Assembly: GCA_964577175.1 (NCBI GenBank)
Contig: CAZNYC010000053.1
Coordinates: 1 to 25,922 of the forward strand
Direction: 5' to 3'
Length of the DNA: 25,922 nucleotides
DNA from: BS750m-G62 sp964577175
Lineage (GTDB): Bacteria > Planctomycetota > Phycisphaerae > FEN-1346
Under the pieces are notes generated by a model. It saw nothing but the letters and a program-made list of their open reading frames with translations. It was not told the DNA's origin and searched no databases. Within the stretch, counting starts at the first letter, position 1; each line of letters starts with the position of its first letter. Both the position numbers and the translations under genes were made by a program. Below, piece after piece: positions 1 through 7,192 of the stretch.

Positions 1-1645
1 CCACCGGCAGGATGATACACGACGGGCGGGCCCCGTCGCAATAGATGCGGTTCGTCTGCGGCACCCGCTTCTCGGTGGCCGTCCACGGCTCGCCGGTGCC
101 GGGGTTCAGGTCGTATCGCGGGTAGTTCGAGGAAGTCACCGCCACCCGCACGCGGTGGCCCCTGGCGAACACGATGCTCGTCGACCACAGGTCCACCTCC
201 ACCTCGTACACCTTGCCGGGCTCGAGGAGCACCGGCTCCGAGAGCGACTCGCGGTACCGCAGGCGCAGGGTGCCGTCGGCGATGAGCATCGACCGGCCGT
301 CCGGGTACACGTCCGAGAGGCGGACGGAGAGGTCGGTGTCGCGGGCGTCGGAGGCGACGAACACGCGAGCCCGCACGCGGCCGGTCACCTCCAGGGGTGC
401 GTCCAGCGGCGCGCTCGTGAACGTGAGGACGTCGTCGCGTCCCTCAACCGGCCGCTGGTCGCGCGGGCCGGCAGGGATCGTCAGGTTCCGCCCGCCGATG
501 GTCGGGCACGGGTCGGCGGGGTCGAAGGTGTAGGCGCGAGCCGCCTCGCGCTGCCCGGCCGGCTTCTTCAGCGCGAGCGCCCCGTCCGCGTGGAAGTACG
601 CGGGCGTGGCCTCGGCCGGGACGGGCCAGCCCTCGGCAAACCGCCACCGGTTGCCGGGCGCCTTGGGGTCGTCACAGTCGCCCATCGTGTAATAGGCGAC
701 AGGTGCGGCCTCGGCGGCGGCGTTGTCCTCGCCCTTCAGGTGATGGGCGAACCAGAGGAGCATGTCGTACTGCGGCGGGGGCCTGGCGTTCGGGAATTGC
801 AGCGCGCCCTGCCGGGCGCGGTTCAGGCCGCCGTGCGCCCACGGCCCCATGACGAGTTTCTGCGTGCCGCGGGCGCCCTCGCCGCCGCGCGTCTGCCGGC
901 CGACGAACGCATCGATGGTGCCCTGGCTGAACGTATCGAACCATCCACCCACGTGGACGGCGGGGCAGTCCATCCGGTCGTGGCGGCGTGTGGAATCGAA
1001 CCGGTGCCAGTACGTGTCGAACGTCGGATGGGCGCGCCAGACCTCCATGGTCTTGCGATCGAACCTGTTGCCGCGTGTCCAGTTCTCGACCTGCTCTTTC
1101 CGGAGCGCCCCGCCGGGGTAGGCGGCATCGGTGTAGAGGTTGGCGGCCGCGACGACGATGTACTGGCAGACGAGTCCGTCGGGCGCGGCGGCGGCGAGGA
1201 AGTTCTGCGTGATGCCGCCCGCCGACCCGCCCAGCGTGCCGACCTTGCCGCTGGACCACGGCTGGCGGCGGATCCACGCCACCGTCTCGGCACCGTCGCG
1301 GTACTCGACCCATCCGCACCCGATGAAGGGCAGGTTCTCGCCCTCGGAGTCGAACCGGCCGCGCATGTCCTGCGAGACGGCGGCGTAGCCGAGCATGGCG
1401 GCCACCTTCGGCGCCCCCTGCTGCGCCCGGCCGTAGGGCGTCCGGCCGAGGACGGCCGGCCAGGGTCCGTCGCCTTGCGGAGGCAGGACGACGTCGGTGG
1501 CGAGGCGGGCGCCGTCGCTCATCTCGACCATCAGCGTCTTGCTCGTCCAGTCGGGGCGGGCGCCCTTCTCGGCCGCACGCGACGGGGCGGCGCACATCGC
1601 GAGCGCCACGAGCAGCGGAAGGAGGACGGCGAGGCGGTGTCGCAT
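1..1645 (-). CDS. CocE/NonD family serine hydrolase (X-Pro dipeptidyl-peptidase-like), 3' end outside window
   Basis: Secreted alpha/beta-hydrolase of the CocE/NonD group, which cleaves ester or amide bonds; the substrate cannot be told. The frame is open from the ATG at 1643-1645 to the window edge, about 548 codons, and no stop is seen. Residues 1-24 form a Sec signal peptide (MRHRLAVLLPLLVALAMCAA). The nucleophile is Ser141 in GGSAGG. By family comparison the other triad residues are Asp237 in GGWFD and His271 in GPWAH. The part beyond about residue 330 looks like the PepX_C jelly-roll domain. A GGAAAGGT Shine-Dalgarno (complement of 1651-1658) lies 5 nt before the ATG and supports this start. 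It is transcribed away from the 88-bp repeat region, with no co-directional neighbour in the window. The long plus-strand frames over this gene are shadows. Family is confident; substrate is unknown. Confidence 0.88.
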   Translation of the reverse strand, partial: MRHRLAVLLPLLVALAMCAAPSRAAEKGARPDWTSKTLMVEMSDGARLATDVVLPPQGDGPWPAVLGRTPYGRAQQGAPKVAAMLGYAAVSQDMRGRFDSEGENLPFIGCGWVEYRDGAETVAWIRRQPWSSGKVGTLGGSAGGITQNFLAAAAPDGLVCQYIVVAAANLYTDAAYPGGALRKEQVENWTRGNRFDRKTMEVWRAHPTFDTYWHRFDSTRRHDRMDCPAVHVGGWFDTFSQGTIDAFVGRQTRGGEGARGTQKLVMGPWAHGGLNRARQGALQFPNARPPPQYDMLLWFAHHLKGEDNAAAEAAPVAYYTMGDCDDPKAPGNRWRFAEGWPVPAEATPAYFHADGALALKKPAGQREAARAYTFDPADPCPTIGGRNLTIPAGPRDQRPVEGRDDVLTFTSAPLDAPLEVTGRVRARVFVASDARDTDLSVRLSDVYPDGRSMLIADGTLRLRYRESLSEPVLLEPGKVYEVEVDLWSTSIVFARGHRVRVAVTSSNYPRYDLNPGTGEPWTATEKRVPQTNRIYCDGARPSCIILPV

Positions 1646-1790
1646 GGCAGACCTTTCCGGAGATGGACCGTACCGGCGGCGGGCGTCCGGCGCGGCGCGG
1701 CACGCCCCTCCGGCAGGTTCAATGCGCCCCGTCGGCCGGGGTTGCGGGGGAAGCGGGAAGCGGGGGCACGCAAGCCGGGCCACTAAGGTT

Positions 1791-1880
1791 GTCACCCTGA
1801 TAAGGGTCTCGCCGTGCGAAGAGCAATACAGCAACGACCACGGCGAGATTCTTCGGCCCGCGAGCGGGCCTCAGAATGAC
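1791..1880. repeat. Family D inverted-repeat element, degenerate left arm
   Basis: The right arm is intact (GGCGAGATTCTTCGG ... CCTCAGAATGAC), but the left arm has decayed to GTCACCCTGATAAGGGTCTCGCC. The loop (about 1816-1840) resembles the reverse complement of the loop in the copy at 17124-17235. The right arm overlaps the first unit of the 88-bp tandem array. Confidence 0.7.
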
Positions 1881-2177
1881 AAGCCCACAAATGACAGTGT
1901 AAATGGCAGAAACCCCCCGCGTGGTTCTGCGCTTGATTCTTCGGCCCGCGAGCGGGCCTCAGAATGACAAGCCCACAAATGACAGTGTANNNNNNNNNNN
2001 NNNNNNNNNNNNNNNNNNNNNNNNNNNNNNNNNNNNNNNNNNNNNNNNNNNNNNNNNNNNNNNNNNNNNNNNNNNNNNNNNNNNNNNNNGATTCTTCGGC
2101 CCGCGAGCGGGCCTCAGAATGACAAGCCCACAAATGACAGTGTAAATGGCAGAAACCCCCCGCGTGGTTCTGCGCTT
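1847..2177. repeat. 88-bp tandem repeat array interrupted by assembly gap
   Basis: A unit starting GATTCTTCGGCCCG occurs at 1847, 1935 (runs into the Ns) and 2090, and the copies are identical where both are present. The spacing 1847 to 1935 and the unit length 2090-2177 are both 88 bp. A fourth partial copy starts at 2178 and diverges after six bases. Each unit begins with the right arm of a family D element, including the hairpin GGCCCGCGAGCGGGCC, followed by a private part with an imperfect hairpin (GCAGAAACC ... GGTTCTGC). No coding signal is seen here. Confidence 0.9.
1990..2089. other. Assembly gap (100 N)
   Basis: Exactly 100 Ns, the usual placeholder for a gap of unknown length. It lies inside the 88-bp array, with repeat sequence on both sides, so the true number of repeat units is unknown and the gap was probably caused by the array. 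Confidence 0.98.
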
Positions 2178-2209
2178 GATTCTACGGGCCCCAGCGGGTT
2201 ACTACTCAT

Positions 2210-2237
2210 GCGCGGCGGGTGCGGAGACCCGCCGCGC
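2210..2237. repeat. Family A 28-bp palindrome
   Basis: Palindrome with arms GCGCGGCGGGT and ACCCGCCGCGC-like ends around GCGGAG, 57 bp upstream of the Gfo/Idh/MocA start. Same sequence type as 9801-9828, 17061-17088 and others. Confidence 0.75.
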
Positions 2238-2293
2238 GAGACGCTGTGACCGGCTCACGCCGGAAACCTACGCACCCATGCAGGAGACACGTA

Positions 2294-3670
2294 ATGCCGC
2301 ATCCCCTTTCCCGCCGCCGCTTTCTCCAGTCCGCCGCGGCCGGCGCGGGTCTGACGCTGCTCGGCCCCGGCCTCGCCCGCACCTACGCCGCCGCCGACAC
2401 GGTGAACGTGGGCATCGTGGGCGTGGGCGGCATGGGCAAGGGCAACCGCCAGTGGCTGAAGCGGATCGATATCACCAACATCGTCGGCCTCTGCGACGTG
2501 GACACGAAGCGCCTCGCGCAGGCGGCCTCCGAACACGCCGGCGCCAAGACCTACACCGATTATCGCACGATGCTGACCGAGATGCGAAAGCAGATCGACG
2601 CCGTCTGCGTCTCCACGCCGGACCATCACCACTTCCCCGCCTCGATGCTGGCGATGCAACTCGGCATGGGCGTCGATACCGAGAAGCCGCTGACCCACAG
2701 CGTGTGGGAGGCCCGGCAGATGGGCCTCGCGGCCGCCAGGCACGGCGTGGCCACCCAGATGGACAACGAGGGCCACGCCCGCGAGGGGCTGCGGAAAACG
2801 GTCGAGTGGGTCAAGTCCGGCGCCATCGGACCCGTGCGCGAGGTCCACATCTTCACGAACCGCCCCATCTGGCCCCAAGGCATCAAGACGCGCCCGCCCG
2901 CGAAGGACGTGCCCGAGCACCTGCAGTGGGACCTGTGGGTGGGCCCCAGCCCGTACCGCGACTATCACGCCCACCTGCATCCGTTTGCCTGGCGGGGATG
3001 GTGGGACTTCGGCACGGGCGCCCTGGGCGACATGGGCTGCCACTTCTGGGACTCGCCGTTCTGGGCGCTGACGCTCGGCCATCCCGAGACGGTGGAGGCC
3101 GAGCACGAGGGCAACTCCGAGGAAACCGGCCCCCTCTGGTCGACCGTCCGGTACGAGTTCCCCGCCCGCGGGCCGAACCTGCCGCCCGTCACGGTCACCT
3201 GGTGGGACGGCAACAAGCCTCGCACGCTTGCCAATGGCGACGTCAAGTACGACGTGCCGAACCTGCCGCCCCGGCCGCCGCAACTGGAAGAGGACCGCAG
3301 GTTCCCCCGCAACGGCACGATGTTCGTCGGCGAGAAGGAGACGCTGCTGGTGCACGACACGGCGAGCCCTCGGATCATCCCCGAGCAGCGGATGCAGGCG
3401 TTCGAGCCGCCGAAGCCGTTCATTCCCCGCTCGCCCGGCCACAAGCGGGAGTGGCTGGAGGCGGTGCGCGGCGAGCGAAAGGCGAGTTCGAACTTCCACG
3501 ATTACGGCGGGCCGCTCGCCGAGGTCGTCCTCCTGGGGAACCTGGCCATCCGCGCCGGCGAGAAGATCCGCTGGGACGGGCCGAACCTGAAGGCCACCAA
3601 CTGCCCGAAGGCCGACCGCTACGTCCGGCGGGCGTATCGCGAGGGGTGGGACTTCTCGCTCGAGGCGTAA
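2294..3670 (+). CDS. Tat-exported Gfo/Idh/MocA family oxidoreductase
   Basis: NAD(P)-dependent sugar or inositol oxidoreductase family, 458 aa. The N-terminus SRRRFLQSAAAGAGLTLLG is a twin-arginine signal, so the enzyme is expected outside the cytoplasm, as is common for planctomycete members. The Rossmann nucleotide-binding loop GIVGVGGMGKG is at residues 40-50, followed by CDVD at 67-70, STPDHHH at 107-113 and the family EKP motif at 130-132, whose Lys131 is the usual catalytic lysine. The C-terminal half is the Gfo/Idh/MocA alpha/beta domain. The ATG at 2294 is chosen over the frame start at 2219 because AGGAGA (2282-2287) lies just upstream and the Tat motif follows directly. The gene is followed after about 200 bp by a secreted GH-like protein in the same direction. 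Oxidation of a sugar is inferred from the family only; the substrate is unknown. Confidence 0.92.
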   Translation: MPHPLSRRRFLQSAAAGAGLTLLGPGLARTYAAADTVNVGIVGVGGMGKGNRQWLKRIDITNIVGLCDVDTKRLAQAASEHAGAKTYTDYRTMLTEMRKQIDAVCVSTPDHHHFPASMLAMQLGMGVDTEKPLTHSVWEARQMGLAAARHGVATQMDNEGHAREGLRKTVEWVKSGAIGPVREVHIFTNRPIWPQGIKTRPPAKDVPEHLQWDLWVGPSPYRDYHAHLHPFAWRGWWDFGTGALGDMGCHFWDSPFWALTLGHPETVEAEHEGNSEETGPLWSTVRYEFPARGPNLPPVTVTWWDGNKPRTLANGDVKYDVPNLPPRPPQLEEDRRFPRNGTMFVGEKETLLVHDTASPRIIPEQRMQAFEPPKPFIPRSPGHKREWLEAVRGERKASSNFHDYGGPLAEVVLLGNLAIRAGEKIRWDGPNLKATNCPKADRYVRRAYREGWDFSLEA

Positions 3671-3690
3671 GCACGGCGCGCGCCGACGCT

Positions 3691-3773
3691 GTCATTCTGA
3701 GGAGCCCGCAGGACGACGAAGAATCTCGCCTTGGTCGTTGCCGTCTGGCCTGTCGCACGCGAGGCCTCAGAAC
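3691..3773. repeat. Family D inverted-repeat element, decayed right arm
   Basis: The left arm is intact (GTCATTCTGAGGAGC ... CGAAGAATCTCGCC). The right arm has lost the GGCGAGATTCTTCGG part and ends GAGGCCTCAGAAC. The loop (TTGGTCGTTGCCGT and on) resembles the loop of the copy at 17124-17235. It lies 21 bp after the oxidoreductase stop codon. Confidence 0.75.
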
Positions 3774-3867
3774 AACAACGCACCGCCGGAACAACAATCA
3801 TGAACAAGGAATATCGAACACCCAACATCCAAGGAACGGGGTTGGGCCCCGTAGGAGGTACGTCCGC

Positions 3868-5946
3868 ATGCGCGCGACGATCGTGACGATAACACTGCTC
3901 GGACTGACCGCCGGGCTCGCCGCCGCAAACGCGGAGGCGGCCGAGGCGGATTCCGCCAAGGGTCGGGTTGTTGCGGCCCTCGCGGTCACCTCGAAAACGC
4001 CCGAGGCCCAGGCGTACCAGGGCACGCCGTACGTCTGGCTGGGGCGAGCAACGCTGCGGCTGGCGGTCCCCGTGGCGCCCGCGCCGGGCCACGTCCTGGA
4101 ACTGGACTGGGGCGCCAAGGAGGACGAGCGCCGCGCCACGGCCGTCATCAACGGGGTCCGCGTCACGGTGAAGGCCGGCGGGTGGGACGGGTTCCGGCCC
4201 GTCCGGGTTCCCGTTCCCGACGCCGTCGTCGGGGGCGAGGCGTACGAGATCGCGCTGCACCAGGCGGCCGGCGGCAAGCCGGCGTTCCTGGCGGGCGTCC
4301 GCCTCGTCGCCACCGGCGCGGCCCCGCAGCCGACCGGCGCGGCAAAACCCAAGCCCATCCGGCTTGAGGTCACGCCTCCCCGGGTACCCGAGCGGCCGAC
4401 GCCGTTTCCGGAGTTGCGCGGCCTGTGGGACGCCCCCGCGCCACGCCGCACGCCGTCCGGCACCCCCGGCAACGAGACGGCGCGCGAGGCCGCGCTTCGC
4501 AAGGCTGCGATTGCCGCTGAGGTGGCCGGGTACTCGCTCAGCAAGGTCCACCGCTGGCTGCACGAGGTGGCGCTGAAGAAGATCGAGCCGGACACGGGCC
4601 TGTACCATCCGGACGGCAACTTCAACTATCAGGACGCGTGGGCGGACTGCTACCCGTTCCTGTGCTGGGCCGCCTGGGCCACCGACCTGGAGGCCCTGGA
4701 CGGGCCGGTGCGCAAGGCCCTGCACGCCGAAATCGCCCACTGCCCGCCAGGGTATTTCACCAAACCCGAGAACGCCTTCGGAGGCAGCGAGTACGTCAAG
4801 GACGGGCTGGTGGCCATCGTGGAAGTCACCGGCAAGGATGAATGGTTCGAGCGGATGAAGGCCGTCGAGGAGGCCATCTGGCAAAACCCGACCGTCGAGA
4901 CGCCGTTCGGCCGGATCCCGTCGAAGAACATCGAGATCAACGGGGAGCAGTTGCAGGTGCTGGCCCGTCTCTACACGATGACCGGCGATGAGCGGTTCCT
5001 CGCGTGGGCCCAACGGCTGGCCGACTACTACCTGAGCGACGACGCGTTCATCCCCAAGCGCCTGCGCGACCACGGGTGCGAGATCATCGGCGGTCTCGGC
5101 CTGCTGCTGGGCGTGGAGTCCGAAGTGGCGCCGGAGCGGGCGAAGGCCCGACTGCCGCGGCTCAAGAAGATGTTCGACGAGATCCTCGCCCGCGGCTGCA
5201 ACGAGGACGGCATCATGTACAACACCCTGGGGGCCGACGGCGGCCGCCTGAGCGACGGATGGGGCTACAACTACGTCGGCTTCCTCTGCTACGATGCCGT
5301 GGCGGGCAAGGCCGTGTACCGCCCCCACGTCAAGCGGACCTTGCGGAACCTCGCGAAGCCGACGTACGAGAACTACCCCTGGGAGGGCCGGTCCATCGAC
5401 GGCTTCGCCGACTCGGTCGAGGGAGGCATCTACTGCCTCAACCGCGTGCCCGTGGCCGAGGGGTTCGCCTGGGTCGACGGCGAGGTGGTCCGGAACATTG
5501 CCCGCGCCTACGAGCCGGTCGACACGACCGACCTGTGGGGCACGATGAAACTCCAGTCCAACGGCGTGCGGACGGTGATCATGCACGCCCTGATGCACAC
5601 GCGCGGCGTGCTGGCCCGGCCGTGGCGGCGCGACCTGCGGCTCGGCGCCTGGGCGCATGGCGACGGGCTGGCAGTCGTCATGAAGGCCGAGCAGGCCTGG
5701 TCGGGCCGGCTGGTCTTCGACATCCCCCGCCACAAGACGTACATGGGCTTCCGGCACGACTGGCCGCGCATGAACACGCTGCCGGAGTGGTTCACCGTGA
5801 AGGCGGACACGTCGTACACGGTGCGGAAGGTGGCGGCGGGCACCGAAACCGTCCACACCGGCGGGGCGATGGCGGCGGGCATCCCTCTCGAGGTCCCTGC
5901 CGGCGAAGAGGTGCGGCTGGTGGTGGAGGCGAAGACGGGGCGCTGA
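3868..5946 (+). CDS. Secreted six-hairpin-glycosidase-like protein
   Basis: A 692-aa secreted protein. Residues 1-25 are a Sec signal peptide (MRATIVTITLLGLTAGLAAA). About 30-150 looks like a beta-sandwich accessory domain. A Pro-rich linker at about 155-195 leads to a long helical region (about 205-560) rich in aromatic and acidic residues, such as NFNYQDAWADCYPFL from residue 251, RLSDGWGYNYVGFL and SVEGGIYCLNR. This pattern fits an alpha/alpha toroid of the six-hairpin glycosidase superfamily. A beta-rich C-terminus follows. The start is set by AGGAGG at 3853-3858, 9 nt before the ATG; the in-frame open stretch upstream runs through other genes and repeats. I cannot assign a CAZy family or catalytic residues, so the activity (glycoside hydrolase, lyase or non-enzymatic) is open. 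It follows the oxidoreductase and precedes the prepilin-like gene. Confidence 0.72.
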   Translation: MRATIVTITLLGLTAGLAAANAEAAEADSAKGRVVAALAVTSKTPEAQAYQGTPYVWLGRATLRLAVPVAPAPGHVLELDWGAKEDERRATAVINGVRVTVKAGGWDGFRPVRVPVPDAVVGGEAYEIALHQAAGGKPAFLAGVRLVATGAAPQPTGAAKPKPIRLEVTPPRVPERPTPFPELRGLWDAPAPRRTPSGTPGNETAREAALRKAAIAAEVAGYSLSKVHRWLHEVALKKIEPDTGLYHPDGNFNYQDAWADCYPFLCWAAWATDLEALDGPVRKALHAEIAHCPPGYFTKPENAFGGSEYVKDGLVAIVEVTGKDEWFERMKAVEEAIWQNPTVETPFGRIPSKNIEINGEQLQVLARLYTMTGDERFLAWAQRLADYYLSDDAFIPKRLRDHGCEIIGGLGLLLGVESEVAPERAKARLPRLKKMFDEILARGCNEDGIMYNTLGADGGRLSDGWGYNYVGFLCYDAVAGKAVYRPHVKRTLRNLAKPTYENYPWEGRSIDGFADSVEGGIYCLNRVPVAEGFAWVDGEVVRNIARAYEPVDTTDLWGTMKLQSNGVRTVIMHALMHTRGVLARPWRRDLRLGAWAHGDGLAVVMKAEQAWSGRLVFDIPRHKTYMGFRHDWPRMNTLPEWFTVKADTSYTVRKVAAGTETVHTGGAMAAGIPLEVPAGEEVRLVVEAKTGR

Positions 5947-6270
5947 GCGCGGCTGCGCGCGCGCCTGTGCTCTGTGCCGCCCGGCGGGTCTCCTGGCCGC
6001 CGCGCCGGCCTGACATGCCCGCTGTCGGGGGCGGTGGGCGGTCCGGGCCACCTCGCGGTGCCCAAGCCTGCGTACCGCGCCCCACCCCACGGTCACCCCA
6101 CATCGGGGCGCGAGGCCCCCCGCCGCGAGCCCGGGTCCGCAACCCGAAACGCGGCATCGGACGCCGGCATTTCCCTTACCGGACACCCCTCCGCGCCGTA
6201 TAATGGACGTGAGGACGCAGAGATGAGGCTGCGTCCCGTGTGCGGCGCCTTTGGAGGAGGGAAATCCGTG
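5947..6270. other. Gene-free interval, 324 bp
   Basis: I see no coding signal here. The first 100 bp hold GC-rich partial palindromes (around 5979-6010) resembling decayed family A elements. The right side holds a promoter-like TATAAT and the ribosome binding site of the prepilin-like gene. Confidence 0.6.
6176..6204 (+). promoter_or_regulatory. Possible sigma70-type promoter for the prepilin-like gene
   Basis: A perfect -10 hexamer TATAAT at 6199-6204 stands out in very GC-rich sequence, 66 bp upstream of the chosen ATG. The -35 at 17-bp spacing (TTACCG, 6176-6181) is poor. Inference only. Confidence 0.35.
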
Positions 6271-7119
6271 ATGCCCCACCGACGCGGTTTCACGTTGATC
6301 GAGTTGCTCGTGGTTATCACCATCATCGGAATCCTGATGGCCCTGTTGTTCCCGGCGGTGGTGGCGGCCCTGCGTTCGTCCAGTGAGACCCACTGCCAGA
6401 GCAACCTGGGCCAACTGGCGAAGGTGATGGTCGCCTACTGTCAGGACAACAAGGGTCTTTTCCCCCTCCACGCCACGGAAAGGCGGTCGGGCAGCGCCAA
6501 CGACTGGCTCTTCGTCCCCACGCGCGGCCGCAAAGACGTGGCCCAGGGGCTCCTGATGCGGCACAAGTACATCGGTGACGAGAGCATCCTGTACTGCCCG
6601 GTCGATGAAGGGCGGGGTTGCCCCCGCCCGCAAAACGACTTCGCACGGAGCCTCGTGAAGACGAGCAGGGGATATGGTTCCGGGCACACGTCCGTCAAAC
6701 CGCCCTCCTACGTGGTCAACGGCAGCATCACGTGGGGGGACTACAACCAGTGGTCCAGCGCGCCGGTCAGCCGGGTCCGCAGCCGCAACATCTCCGAGTT
6801 CGATCCGATCGACTTCCTCTTCATCGAACAGAGCGCCGGCGTGGACCCGGAGCCCCCGTCGCAGTTCGACGAGGCCTACATGACGCCGCATCCGAACGAA
6901 TACGCCCTCACGAACCGCCACCGCGAAGGCGGCTTCGTCTCGTGCATGGACGGGCACGTCGAGTGGTTCACGCACGAGAAGTTCCAAGCCGGCATGGATG
7001 CCCTCCTGAGTGCCGACGGGCCCAGCCAGTGGTATTACAAGAAGCCGCAGCGTCCCGTCGGCACGCCCGAGCGGGTCGTCAGCGACGAAGAGGTGGGCGC
7101 CCGCTGGAATCCCGGTTGA
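6271..7119 (+). CDS. Prepilin-type N-terminal methylation protein with H-X9-DG motif (DUF1559-like)
   Basis: Type IV pilin-like or pseudopilin-like protein, 282 aa. Residues 6-26 (GFTLIELLVVITIIGILMAL) are a canonical class III signal: prepilin peptidase would cut after Gly6, leaving Phe at +1 and Glu at +5, followed by the hydrophobic helix. Near the C-terminus His217 is followed by nine residues and Asp227-Gly228 (NRHREGGFVSCMDGHVEW), the H-X9-DG signature of the large planctomycete and verrucomicrobial prepilin family. The role is unknown; members occur in very high copy in these genomes and are not classical pilins. The ATG at 6271 is preceded by GGAGGAGG (6253-6260). An in-frame ATG at 6223 would place 16 extra residues before the cleavage site and is less likely. 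Confidence 0.93.
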   Translation: MPHRRGFTLIELLVVITIIGILMALLFPAVVAALRSSSETHCQSNLGQLAKVMVAYCQDNKGLFPLHATERRSGSANDWLFVPTRGRKDVAQGLLMRHKYIGDESILYCPVDEGRGCPRPQNDFARSLVKTSRGYGSGHTSVKPPSYVVNGSITWGDYNQWSSAPVSRVRSRNISEFDPIDFLFIEQSAGVDPEPPSQFDEAYMTPHPNEYALTNRHREGGFVSCMDGHVEWFTHEKFQAGMDALLSADGPSQWYYKKPQRPVGTPERVVSDEEVGARWNPG

Positions 7120-7154
7120 CGCCGTCGGCAATCCGCCGGCCGGGCACTTTGCGG

Positions 7155-7183
7155 TAGACGGCCGCCGCGGTCCGGGGTACACT
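7155..7183 (+). promoter_or_regulatory. Possible promoter giving a near-leaderless diguanylate cyclase mRNA
   Basis: TAGACG (7155-7160) and TACACT (7178-7183) sit at a 17-bp spacing, each matching 4 of 6 consensus positions. Transcription would start about 7190, two or three bases before the ATG at 7193, where no good Shine-Dalgarno is visible. Speculative. Confidence 0.27.
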
Positions 7184-7192
7184 GTCGGCCCC

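Noticed and set aside
155..1786. 543-aa plus-strand open frame
   Set aside because: Antisense shadow of the CocE/NonD hydrolase. Its Arg/Gly/Ala-rich translation has no domain, while the minus strand shows a signal peptide and full catalytic motifs.
1847..2177. CRISPR array
   Set aside because: The units are identical over their whole 88 bp with no unique spacers, and no cas gene is present.
2146..3867. N-terminal extension of the secreted GH-like protein
   Set aside because: The open frame crosses repeat sequence and the whole oxidoreductase gene in another frame; AGGAGG plus a signal peptide fix the start at 3868.
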